Shown here piece after piece: positions 15,367-22,798 of a stretch of DNA of 42,450 nt. The notes beneath the pieces are model-generated. The model searched no databases. It was not told the DNA's origin and saw only the letters and a list, made by a program, of their open reading frames with translations. The position numbers and the translations under genes are program-made. The DNA comes from Candidatus Levybacteria bacterium CG2_30_37_29 (GTDB taxonomy: Bacteria > Patescibacteriota > Microgenomatia > Levybacterales > GWA1-39-11): positions 1 to 42,450 of the forward strand of contig MNYS01000010.1 of the NCBI GenBank assembly GCA_001873215.1. Reading direction: 5' to 3'. How positions within the stretch are numbered: position 1 is the stretch's first letter; every line of letters begins with the position of its first letter.

Positions 15367-15768
15367 TTAAGTAATGTTTTCTGGATCTTTTTCTTTCCAA
15401 GAGACAACCATACTGGGGCTTGAATTAACAATTCTATATCCGTCTTCTCTTAATTTTCTGGCTTCGTCGAACGGGTTATCATGTCTACTAATTGTTTTTG
15501 TAACAACCTCGATACTCTCTGAATCATAAACTAAAGCCATGAATACACGTGTAATGGCTCTCATTGAAGTTTCAGATCCAATTATTGCTTTTGGAGTTTT
15601 GAGATCGACAACTTTTAGTCCTGCTTCAGCAAAAAAATTAAGTTCACTTTCATCCCTAAAATGTACAAGCTTACATCCTTTAGAAAGTGAAAATTCAGGA
15701 ACATCAGGTAAACGCCCGAATTCCCATTGATCCAAAACAACTCTTCGAACAGATTCCAATGCTTGCAT
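15367..15768 (-). CDS. Hypothetical protein, 133 residues
   Basis: This is a small soluble alpha/beta protein without a motif I can name. It reads QALESVRRVVLDQWEFGRLPDVPEF at the start, a central strand-helix unit LNFFAEAGLKVVDLKTPKAIIGSETSM, and a C-terminal GYRIVNSSPSMVVSWKEKD. No signal peptide. It is convergent with dinB, 4 nt away, and downstream of tRNA-Lys on the same strand. A TATAAT on the minus strand at 15797-15802 would give a leader of about 22 nt. Confidence 0.6.
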   Translation of the reverse strand: MQALESVRRVVLDQWEFGRLPDVPEFSLSKGCKLVHFRDESELNFFAEAGLKVVDLKTPKAIIGSETSMRAITRVFMALVYDSESIEVVTKTISRHDNPFDEARKLREDGYRIVNSSPSMVVSWKEKDPENIT

Positions 15769-15804
15769 AGATTAATTCAGACTATTTTTTGTATCTATTA
15801 TATG

Positions 15805-15877
15805 TGAGCGACCAGGGTCTCGAACCCTGAACCTATTCCTTAAGAGGGAATTGCTCTACCAATTGAGCTAGTCGCCC
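15805..15877 (-). tRNA. tRNA-Lys (CTT)
   Basis: The acceptor GGGCGAC pairs with GTCGCTC (one G-U). Anticodon stem ATTCC/GGAAT has loop CTCTTAA (anticodon CTT), and the T-arm is CAGGG TTCGAGA CCCTG. The discriminator is A. Its D-arm/anticodon arm is almost identical to the tRNA-Arg (TCT) at 8946. Confidence 0.95.
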
Positions 15878-15908
15878 TTTAAAACTTCGTTTCTTGGGAC
15901 CATGTTTC

Positions 15909-15925
15909 TCCCGATTAAATCGGGA
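15909..15925. repeat. Short perfect hairpin between two tRNA genes
   Basis: TCCCGATT-A-AATCGGGA, 8-bp arms with one central base, 32 bp upstream of tRNA-Lys. It may be a terminator or processing signal for the upstream tRNA-Arg transcript. A weaker GCCAC/GTGG pair lies nearby. Confidence 0.45.
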
Positions 15926-16013
15926 TCAAATGTGGCCCAATATACATCTATATTATATACAACATTGCGCCACATTCGTGCAAAGCAAGAACGTGGTGCC
16001 GAGCTAAGCGATG

Positions 16014-16085
16014 CGCCTTCGAGAGGAATCGAACCCCCATCAACGGTTCCGAAGACCGCCGCTCTATCCATTGAGCTACGAAGGC
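16014..16085 (-). tRNA. tRNA-Arg (TCG)
   Basis: The acceptor GCCTTCG pairs with CGAAGGC. The anticodon stem GCGGT/ACCGT carries loop CTTCGGA (anticodon TCG); the T-loop is TTCGATT. The discriminator is G and CCA is not encoded. Confidence 0.93.
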
Positions 16086-16169
16086 AAGCATAAAAGTTAC
16101 TTACAATTCTAACAAATATCCCAGACTCACACAACCACACCTATCCTTTGATTCAAACCTGATTTTTGT

Positions 16170-16175
16170 TATAAT
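16170..16175 (+). promoter_or_regulatory. Extended -10 of the glycosyltransferase gene
   Basis: TGT-TATAAT. Predicted transcription start is near 16182, giving a leader of about 22 nt without a Shine-Dalgarno sequence. Confidence 0.5.
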
Positions 16176-16203
16176 TAATGGGTCTTTAAAAATCACCCAA
16201 CTT

Positions 16204-17142
16204 ATGAAGATTGAATATTCAATTGTTATTCCTGTTCTCAACGAAGAAGAAAGCATCGAAGAACTATTTGTAAAAATAAGAGAAGTATTCAAAAAAATCA
16301 AAACCGGTTATGAAGTCATTTTTGTCGATGACGGATCAACAGACTCCTCTCTTCAAATTTTAAAAAATCTTGAGAAATCAAATAAAGATGTAAAACTGTT
16401 TTCATTTAGAAGAAATATGGGAAAGCCTTATGCTCTAATGCAGGGATTTAAAAAAGCAAAAGGTGAATTTATCGTAACCCTTGATGCAGATTTGCAAGAC
16501 GATCCGTCAAATATTCCAACCATGAGGTCAAAGCTTGATGAAGACAATTTTGATCTTGTAACAGGTTGGAGAAAAAACAGAAAAGATACTTTTTTCAAAA
16601 AGATTACTTCAAAAATTTTTAACAAAGTTGTTTCATTGATGTTTGGTGTAAAAGTACATGATCTCAATAGCGGTTTGAGACTCTACAGAACGGACGCTGC
16701 GCAGCAATTAAAATTATATGGAGGAATGCATAGATTTATACCAATTATCATGTATAAAATGGGATATAAAGTTGGAGAACAAGCAACTATACATCACGAG
16801 AGGAAATACGGAGTTTCAAAATATAAATCTTCAAAAGTAATAAGCGAAATCCCGGATATATTTACGATATATTTTTTAACTAAATATACCAATCGCCCGC
16901 TTCATTTTTTTGGAAAAATAGGAAGTCTTGTATTATTTGCAGGTGTTTTAATTTTGTTATATCTTTCCATTCTTCATTTCATAGGGGAAAGTATTGGAAA
17001 TAGACCTCTTTTACTTTTAGGAATACTTCTTGTTATTGCAGGAATTCAAACTATATTTACGGGACTTCTTGCGGATTTGCTGGTTAATATGAACTCAAAA
17101 AAGGAAGACTCATTTCCCCTCAAATATGGTTTGGAAGAATAA
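16204..17142 (+). CDS. Family 2 glycosyltransferase (polyprenyl-phosphate sugar synthase type)
   Basis: The 312-residue protein has a GT-A domain with YSIVIPVLNEEESIEELF, VIFVDDGSTDSS, and the metal motif TLDADLQDDPS, followed by GLRLYR and two C-terminal membrane helices (about 240-262 and 272-295). This is the layout of DPM1/GtrB-like enzymes that load a sugar onto polyprenyl phosphate at the cytoplasmic face. Its end overlaps the next gene by 17 nt. That gene encodes a flippase-like plus DUF2079 membrane fusion, so a lipid-linked sugar made here could be flipped and used by its partner. That pathway is inference from adjacency. Confidence 0.92.
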   Translation: MKIEYSIVIPVLNEEESIEELFVKIREVFKKIKTGYEVIFVDDGSTDSSLQILKNLEKSNKDVKLFSFRRNMGKPYALMQGFKKAKGEFIVTLDADLQDDPSNIPTMRSKLDEDNFDLVTGWRKNRKDTFFKKITSKIFNKVVSLMFGVKVHDLNSGLRLYRTDAAQQLKLYGGMHRFIPIIMYKMGYKVGEQATIHHERKYGVSKYKSSKVISEIPDIFTIYFLTKYTNRPLHFFGKIGSLVLFAGVLILLYLSILHFIGESIGNRPLLLLGILLVIAGIQTIFTGLLADLLVNMNSKKEDSFPLKYGLEE

Positions 17143-19474
17143 TATTGTTAAAAGAACCAAGAGTATATTAACAATTTTTCTTGGAATTCCGCTTACAATT
17201 ATTTCATTATCTTTTTTGTTTCTAGTTATTTTTTCGGGACGTAATGTATTTATTCAACAACTCACAAATCTAAAATTTCCCCCTTTTTTGCTAAGCATCG
17301 TTTTCTTTATGATTTTTTTCTTCCTAAGATCTATTGTTTGGAAACAAATTCTTGGAAAGTTAGGGTCCGAATTAAAACTTGAAGATGTTGTTTACTTCTC
17401 ATCATTAACAGAATTAAAAAGATATATTCCGGGTAGCATATTCTCTTATGTTGGAAGACTTTTCCACTTCGGTCAACTTGGTGTGAAAAAGAAAATAATT
17501 ATTAAGGGAACTGTTTTGGAAGCGTCTCTTCATATACTGTCGAGTTTTATTATCTCTATTTCGGGCATAATTTATCTTTACCAACTTTCACGCCAAAATA
17601 TTTTATTTCAATTTATGCCACAGGGGATTTATTCTGTTGGATTGTATATTTTTATCACAATATGTCTTTTTTTGTTATTTATTTTTTTAAAGAAAAATTT
17701 ACGTAACATATTTAAATTTACAGACGAGTTTTTTATAAGTATTCTTTCATGGATTTGCTATGCGATAGCAAGCGTTCTTATTGTTGTATCTATATCGGGA
17801 TTTAATCCATACACAATTGTATCGCTTGGATCGTTTTTTGTTTTAGCATGGTTAATTGGATATCTTTCGATTATTACACCGTCAGGCGTTGGGGTAAGGG
17901 AAGCAGTAATTGTCTTTGGTTTAAGTTATATCGTTCCCATTCAGACGGCGGTGGCAGTAGCATTGCTTGCTAGAATTGTTTTTGTATTTTCAGAATTTAT
18001 TTTTTTTGTGTTTTCCTCCCTATTTTATAAATGGAAAGGTTTTTTAAAAAAGAAATTATTATCGTATTCCACTCAAAGTATTTTACTTTTCATATCAATA
18101 TTTACATATATTAGCTATTTTTCTTATGTAACCTTTGAAAAACATCTTAATTTTTTTACAGGGCGATTTGATTTAGGGAATATGGATCAAACGGTTTGGA
18201 ATACAATTCATGGAAGGCTTTTTCAACTGACAAATCCAGACGGAATAAATTCTATTTCGCGTCTGGGAATTCACGCCGACTTTATTTTAGTTCTTCTTTC
18301 ACCAATTTATCTGCTTTGGCAAGATCCAAGAATGCTTTTGTTTGCACAAACCGTATTTATCGCACTTGGTGGATATTTTATATATAAAATTGGACAATTT
18401 GTTATGAAAAATAACTCGCTTGCTTTTATTTTTTCTCTTTCTTACCTTCTAAATCCTTTCGTACAAAAGCAAAATCTCTATGATTTTCATGCCGTAACAC
18501 TTGCAACGACATTTCTTGCCGCATCTTTTTACTACATTTTAATCAAGAAATGGAAAATGTTTTTACTTTTTATTACTCTAGCAGTTCTTACAAAAGAAAA
18601 CGTTTTTATTACCTCTTCTTTATTGGGAATATATTTATTTAGAACAAAAAGAAAGCTTGGGGTTATTGTTGCTCTCTTGTCAATAAGTGCATTTTATACG
18701 TTGGTTACATATTTTATTCCTAATGCTAGGGGAGGGCAACATTTTGCGCTTGAATATTTTCAAGAATTCGGAGATACACCTTTTATGATAATAAAAAATA
18801 TATTTTTTACACCCAACAAAACCATTGCTGCAATTTTTACCTACCCAAATTTTCAGTACATTTTTACATTATTTTTTCCGGCTGGATTTTTATCATTTAT
18901 ACAGCCACTTGCTTTGATTTTTTGTCTTCCTGATTTGACAATTAATCTTTTATCTAAAAATACAAATTTTAAATCAATAACGTTTCATTACGCAGCAACA
19001 ATAATTCCATTTATATATATCTCTTCAATATACGGTGTACAAAAACTTTTGAAAAGTAAATTATTTTCAGAAAAACTTATTTTATATTACATTATTTTCT
19101 CTTCAGTTTTGTCAGCATATTTTTTAGGTCCACTTCCTGGTGCTAAATCTCCAAGTCTTGAGATTTTTGCAAACAAAGTTAATGAAAGCCAGGAAATCAG
19201 AGATTATTTGAAAAAAATACCGCCAGTCCTCAGTATTTCCGCAACAAACAATTTGGGCGCACATATTTCACACAGAGAAAAAATATTCACTATTCCACAA
19301 GGAATCAGGGAAGCAGACATGATACTTTTTCTATTAAATGATAAATTTGCACAGCCATCTCTTGAGGCACAAGAAGAACTAGCTGAACAATTAAAAAATA
19401 ATAATAGCTATATTCAAGAATTTAAAATAGGGGATTTTATTGCGTTTAAAAGAAGCACTTTTCGTTTGCAGTAA
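17126..19474 (+). CDS. Fusion: UPF0104/LPG-synthase-TM flippase-like domain + DUF2079 membrane domain
   Basis: The 782-residue polytopic protein has two parts. Residues about 1-300 resemble the UPF0104/AglD family (ELKRYIPGSIFSYVGRLFHFG, then ITPSGVGVREAVIVFGL). Residues about 310-775 resemble DUF2079, a GT-C-like membrane family, with FTGRFDLGNMDQTVWNTIHGR, a following SRLGIHADFILVLLSPIY, and KKWKMFLLFITLAVLTKEN. DUF2079 proteins are usually separate genes. The ATG lies inside the preceding glycosyltransferase gene, so the two are translationally coupled. A role in flipping and transferring a lipid-linked sugar is inferred. The fusion is read through one frame with no sign of a break. Confidence 0.8.
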   Translation: MVWKNNIVKRTKSILTIFLGIPLTIISLSFLFLVIFSGRNVFIQQLTNLKFPPFLLSIVFFMIFFFLRSIVWKQILGKLGSELKLEDVVYFSSLTELKRYIPGSIFSYVGRLFHFGQLGVKKKIIIKGTVLEASLHILSSFIISISGIIYLYQLSRQNILFQFMPQGIYSVGLYIFITICLFLLFIFLKKNLRNIFKFTDEFFISILSWICYAIASVLIVVSISGFNPYTIVSLGSFFVLAWLIGYLSIITPSGVGVREAVIVFGLSYIVPIQTAVAVALLARIVFVFSEFIFFVFSSLFYKWKGFLKKKLLSYSTQSILLFISIFTYISYFSYVTFEKHLNFFTGRFDLGNMDQTVWNTIHGRLFQLTNPDGINSISRLGIHADFILVLLSPIYLLWQDPRMLLFAQTVFIALGGYFIYKIGQFVMKNNSLAFIFSLSYLLNPFVQKQNLYDFHAVTLATTFLAASFYYILIKKWKMFLLFITLAVLTKENVFITSSLLGIYLFRTKRKLGVIVALLSISAFYTLVTYFIPNARGGQHFALEYFQEFGDTPFMIIKNIFFTPNKTIAAIFTYPNFQYIFTLFFPAGFLSFIQPLALIFCLPDLTINLLSKNTNFKSITFHYAATIIPFIYISSIYGVQKLLKSKLFSEKLILYYIIFSSVLSAYFLGPLPGAKSPSLEIFANKVNESQEIRDYLKKIPPVLSISATNNLGAHISHREKIFTIPQGIREADMILFLLNDKFAQPSLEAQEELAEQLKNNNSYIQEFKIGDFIAFKRSTFRLQ

Positions 19475-19479
19475 ACAAA

Positions 19480-20823
19480 TTACCTTTCAAGTGTGTATGC
19501 ATAAGGAAAGTACAAAAACGAGGCAGGGACGTCATCTGTCAGATATTTTTGAAAATCCGCATAAATTATAAGCCGTTTTCCCTGATCATTCGTAGAGCGT
19601 CCATCTTCAAGTAATTTATCAATTCGCAAATTTTTATATTTAATAATATTGCTTATTTGATCAGAATGCCAAAGAGTATATTGATCAGGATCTTGAGAAA
19701 TTTTAAAAGGATATAAAAGGATTTGGAATTTCTTTGGTATTTCGGTCACAATTTTTACTTCAGTTTTTATTCCTAAGGCCTTCCAATTTATAGCGATATT
19801 ATCTGCCAAACTTTTATATTCTTCAGTTGTTGAAATTTCAAACTTCTTATCAAGATCTTTCATTCCTGATAAAAGTGTAGTTGCAATTTCTATATCAGAG
19901 ATTCCATAATTTGGCGGTTTTGAAAAAAAGATTGAGTCCGGAGGAATTGATGAATATGCACGTAAACCTTCTGAGAATTTTGGAGGAAGAGCATAATTAA
20001 GAGCTTGACGCAGTTTTTTATTCGACAACAATGAGTCTGCGTTATTATAAAAGAGTGATACTAACTCATCATAATTTATGTTTTTAGTAACTCTAGTATT
20101 TTTCCAACTCCCCATATCACTTCCTTTAATTGACAGATTGGTAACTCCTATTGCAGTATCAATTTCTCCAAGCGCAAAAGCCGTTTTTAGTGCATTCTGA
20201 GACGGATAAAAGTAGATTGTTTTTCTAGAACCGGAATTATTTATATTTTGAAGAATTATCAATTTTACAAATCCTCCGTTTATATCAATTCTTTTAACTT
20301 TGTATGTGCCAAGTCCTTGAAAATTTTTAATAAATAGTGGTTTTGAAACAGAAGATAAAAAAGGAGAATAAGAATTTTTCATCTCATATGAAATTGTATT
20401 ATCATTTATGACTTTTTTGACAACATTTTTAAAATCAAGACTTATATTTTTTGCAGTTAATTTTTCACCGTTGTGGAAAAATAGTCCTTTTTTAAGATGA
20501 AAAACGTAAAGTTTTCCGTCGTTTTTTATCTCCCAGCTTTCTGCAGCTCCCGGAACTATCTTTCCATTAGGCAAAACGGAAGTAAGTCCAAAGCTTAAAT
20601 CACCGGTTACATTTTCAGGAAGAGTTTGAGGTGTATGTATTCCAAAGTACCCTACCCTACGGACTGTTTTTTCAAAAAGAGGTGTAATAAAAAAATTAAA
20701 AAAATAGGCAAAAAGGAAAAAAACGACTGCTCCAATAAGAATTGAAGCAAAGATAATTTTTTTCCATTTCTTAAAATACGCCTTGAGCAGCCATAAATAG
20801 TAACGTTTTCTAACAAAGCTCAT
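19480..20823 (-). CDS. Membrane-anchored peptide/oligosaccharide-type solute-binding protein (family 5)
   Basis: The 447-residue protein has a cytoplasmic N-terminal basic stretch and one membrane helix (about 23-46) rather than a lipoprotein box. A SBP_bac_5 domain follows: LPNGKIVPGAAESWEIKNDGKLYVFHLKKGLFFHNGEKLTAKN is the family's opening block, and LADNIAINWKALGIKTEVKIV and YADFQKYLTDDVPASFLYFPY lie near its end. No permease or ATPase is nearby, so either these are elsewhere or it acts alone as a binding or chaperone-like protein. It is the last gene after secG, 15 nt downstream. Confidence 0.85.
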   Translation of the reverse strand: MSFVRKRYYLWLLKAYFKKWKKIIFASILIGAVVFFLFAYFFNFFITPLFEKTVRRVGYFGIHTPQTLPENVTGDLSFGLTSVLPNGKIVPGAAESWEIKNDGKLYVFHLKKGLFFHNGEKLTAKNISLDFKNVVKKVINDNTISYEMKNSYSPFLSSVSKPLFIKNFQGLGTYKVKRIDINGGFVKLIILQNINNSGSRKTIYFYPSQNALKTAFALGEIDTAIGVTNLSIKGSDMGSWKNTRVTKNINYDELVSLFYNNADSLLSNKKLRQALNYALPPKFSEGLRAYSSIPPDSIFFSKPPNYGISDIEIATTLLSGMKDLDKKFEISTTEEYKSLADNIAINWKALGIKTEVKIVTEIPKKFQILLYPFKISQDPDQYTLWHSDQISNIIKYKNLRIDKLLEDGRSTNDQGKRLIIYADFQKYLTDDVPASFLYFPYAYTLER

Positions 20824-20838
20824 AAATTTTGGAGTTAT

Positions 20839-21054
20839 TTATTTTGTTACCAGTGCAAGAATTGAGGTTGCAGCAAAAAAAACCGCAAGGACTATCGTTG
20901 CATAGAAAAGTACTTTTTCAAGTCCTTTTTTACTTCTATAACTTCCTGTACTTCCACCGAAAGCAATACCTGATGAGGTTCCTCTATTTTGGAGTATTAC
21001 AGCTACAATTAACAAAATTGCAATAATCATTTGAATAATAGTTAGTATTTTCAT
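20839..21054 (-). CDS. secG: Preprotein translocase subunit SecG
   Basis: The 71-residue protein has two hydrophobic helices separated by the conserved cytoplasmic loop. VAVILQNRGTSSGIAFGGS is the family signature, and KKGLEKVLFYATIVLAVFF is the second helix. It associates with SecYE to assist protein export. The start overlaps the stop of the holin-like gene by 4 nt (ATGA), and the solute-binding protein gene follows after 15 nt. Length is typical. Confidence 0.93.
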   Translation of the reverse strand: MKILTIIQMIIAILLIVAVILQNRGTSSGIAFGGSTGSYRSKKGLEKVLFYATIVLAVFFAATSILALVTK

Positions 21055-21455
21055 AGGTCACCAAACAACCATTTCTGAAGTTTTATAAGTAAGTATATTG
21101 TAGCAGATATAGCCAGAAAAGACAAAAGCGGCGACAAGTTTATAGAATTAAAATTAACAGCATATAAATGTATTGAGGGAAATGTAAATTGTTTTATGAC
21201 AATAACTTTAAAAAATGATGAAGCGATAAGAAGTGCAATAATTGTCGGAACAAAAGCTACAAGACCAAATGAAAAGGTTTTTAATGGAAAAAGGATTGTT
21301 GAAAAAATAGGATTGAGAATTTTATGTATGATTAAAACAATTATTGCCGCAGTAAAAAAATTTTCAGGATATTTTACAACAAGCCCCGATAAAAAAAGAG
21401 ATGTAAAGTATATAGAAAGACCCGTGATTGTAAAGTCTTTTAAAAGTCCTCTCAT
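21051..21455 (-). CDS. Four-helix membrane protein (phage-holin-4-2-like family)
   Basis: The 134-residue protein has four predicted membrane helices. It starts LLKDFTITGLSIYFTSLFLSGLVV, and the second helix region shows LIIHKILNPIFSTILFPLKTFSFGLVAF. The latter resembles the small 4-TMS holin-like family (Phage_holin_4_2), members of which are chromosomal and of unknown role. It overlaps secG by 4 nt. TGA-TATCAT ends 8 bases before the ATG, so it has its own leaderless promoter. Confidence 0.7.
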   Translation of the reverse strand: MRGLLKDFTITGLSIYFTSLFLSGLVVKYPENFFTAAIIVLIIHKILNPIFSTILFPLKTFSFGLVAFVPTIIALLIASSFFKVIVIKQFTFPSIHLYAVNFNSINLSPLLSFLAISATIYLLIKLQKWLFGDL

Positions 21456-21462
21456 TTATTAA

Positions 21463-21468
21463 ATGATA
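21463..21468 (-). promoter_or_regulatory. Leaderless extended -10 of the 21455 gene
   Basis: On the minus strand TGA-TATCAT ends 8 bases before the ATG at 21455. Confidence 0.5.
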
Positions 21469-21486
21469 TCAAATATCTTCTATATT

Positions 21487-22794
21487 TCATAGTTTATGTA
21501 ATTCTTCATTTAAAAATTTTTTTTGTCTTAACAATCTATGATAAGTAATGGCAAATCTATGTGCTTCATCTCTAATCCTTTTAAGCAGATTGAGACCGGG
21601 ATTAGCAAATGGAACACGGACTTGAGCGTATGATACCGAATAGTCATTTTTTACAGCCGGAACTATAATTATTTCTTCTTTTTTCGCAAGTCCTATTACC
21701 GGTATTTTTGTATCATGCAAAAAAAGCACTTTTAATGCTGCTCCGACTTGTCCTTTCCCACCGTCTACGACTATTAAATTTGGCGTTTGCCATTCTTTAT
21801 GTTTTAGTCTTCTTAGAAGAACTTCCTGTATCATAAAAAAATCGTCAGGAGTGCTTTTAAGTTTAATTTTAAACCTACGGTAGTCTTTTTTTGATGCATG
21901 CCCTTTTATAAAAACAACAAGAGAAGCTGTTGCATTCTTTCCCTGAATATTTGAGATATCATAGCACTCAATTCTTTCAAGACTCGTTAATTTAATATTA
22001 TTTGTTTGAAAAATCTGTTTAAGGTCATATAGTTCATTTTTAATTCTCTCATAGTAAAGATCCGGTCGTTCTTCATATCTAAATGCTTGGTAATTATCGC
22101 TTGTAATAAGATTAACTTGTTCAATTTGTTTTTGTACCATTGACGCTTTTTCAAATTTCTCGTCTTTTATATATTTTTTTTGTTCCCTCAAAAGTAAATT
22201 TAACACTTTTTCTTTGTCTCCTTTTAGAAAAGCTTTCATTTTTTTTAAATTACTTTTATATTCAAAAAGATTTTGAGGAAAAAAAGGTATGCATGGACAC
22301 ATTCCAATATGATTAAATAGACACCTTTTTTTAGGATGGTTTTTAATGCTTTGATAAGGAAAGATTTTTCTGATAGTCCTAAGAACTGTCTTAACGTCTA
22401 ATACGTTAGGATAAGGACCATAATATTCTCCTGTTTGACTATTTTTTTTTCGACTGATTGCAACATATGGGATTTTAGTCTTTGAGATGCAAATATACGG
22501 GTATGATTTATCGTCTGAAAGCTTTATGTTATAAAAAGGCTTGTACTTTTTTATAAGGCTTGCCTCAAGCAAAAATGCTTCAATTTCAGAACTAACAGGT
22601 ATATGCTCAACTTTATGGACTTCCTCTCTAAGAAGAAGTGTTTTTGCATCAAGATTTGATGGTTTTGCAAAGTATGAAAAAACTCTTTTTTTAATATCTT
22701 TTGCTTTGCCAACATAAAGAATTTTGGCATTTTTGTCTTTAAATATATATACTCCTGCAGTTGTTGGAAGCGATTTTAGTTTTTCTTTGTTCAC
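21487..22794 (-). CDS. uvrC: UvrABC excinuclease subunit C, short form lacking HhH
   Basis: It makes both incisions in nucleotide excision repair. The 435-residue chain has the N-terminal GIY-YIG nuclease (GVYIFKDKNAKILYVGKA), a central UVR motif (KYIKDEKFEKASMVQKQIE) that binds UvrB, and an RNase-H-like nuclease with the Asp-Asp-His triad (YDISNIQG, VVDGGKGQ, DEAHRFA). It stops 20 residues after that His. The tandem helix-hairpin-helix domain that ends ordinary UvrC (near 600 residues) is missing, and sequence past the stop does not encode it in any frame I read. The start is GTG, 4 nt after the uvrA stop. Confidence 0.95.
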   Translation of the reverse strand: MNKEKLKSLPTTAGVYIFKDKNAKILYVGKAKDIKKRVFSYFAKPSNLDAKTLLLREEVHKVEHIPVSSEIEAFLLEASLIKKYKPFYNIKLSDDKSYPYICISKTKIPYVAISRKKNSQTGEYYGPYPNVLDVKTVLRTIRKIFPYQSIKNHPKKRCLFNHIGMCPCIPFFPQNLFEYKSNLKKMKAFLKGDKEKVLNLLLREQKKYIKDEKFEKASMVQKQIEQVNLITSDNYQAFRYEERPDLYYERIKNELYDLKQIFQTNNIKLTSLERIECYDISNIQGKNATASLVVFIKGHASKKDYRRFKIKLKSTPDDFFMIQEVLLRRLKHKEWQTPNLIVVDGGKGQVGAALKVLFLHDTKIPVIGLAKKEEIIIVPAVKNDYSVSYAQVRVPFANPGLNLLKRIRDEAHRFAITYHRLLRQKKFLNEELHKL

Positions 22795-22798
22795 AATT

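Noticed and set aside
15868-16140. Minus-strand 90-residue ORF
   Set aside because: It reads through tRNA-Arg (TCG) and intergenic hairpins; not a gene.
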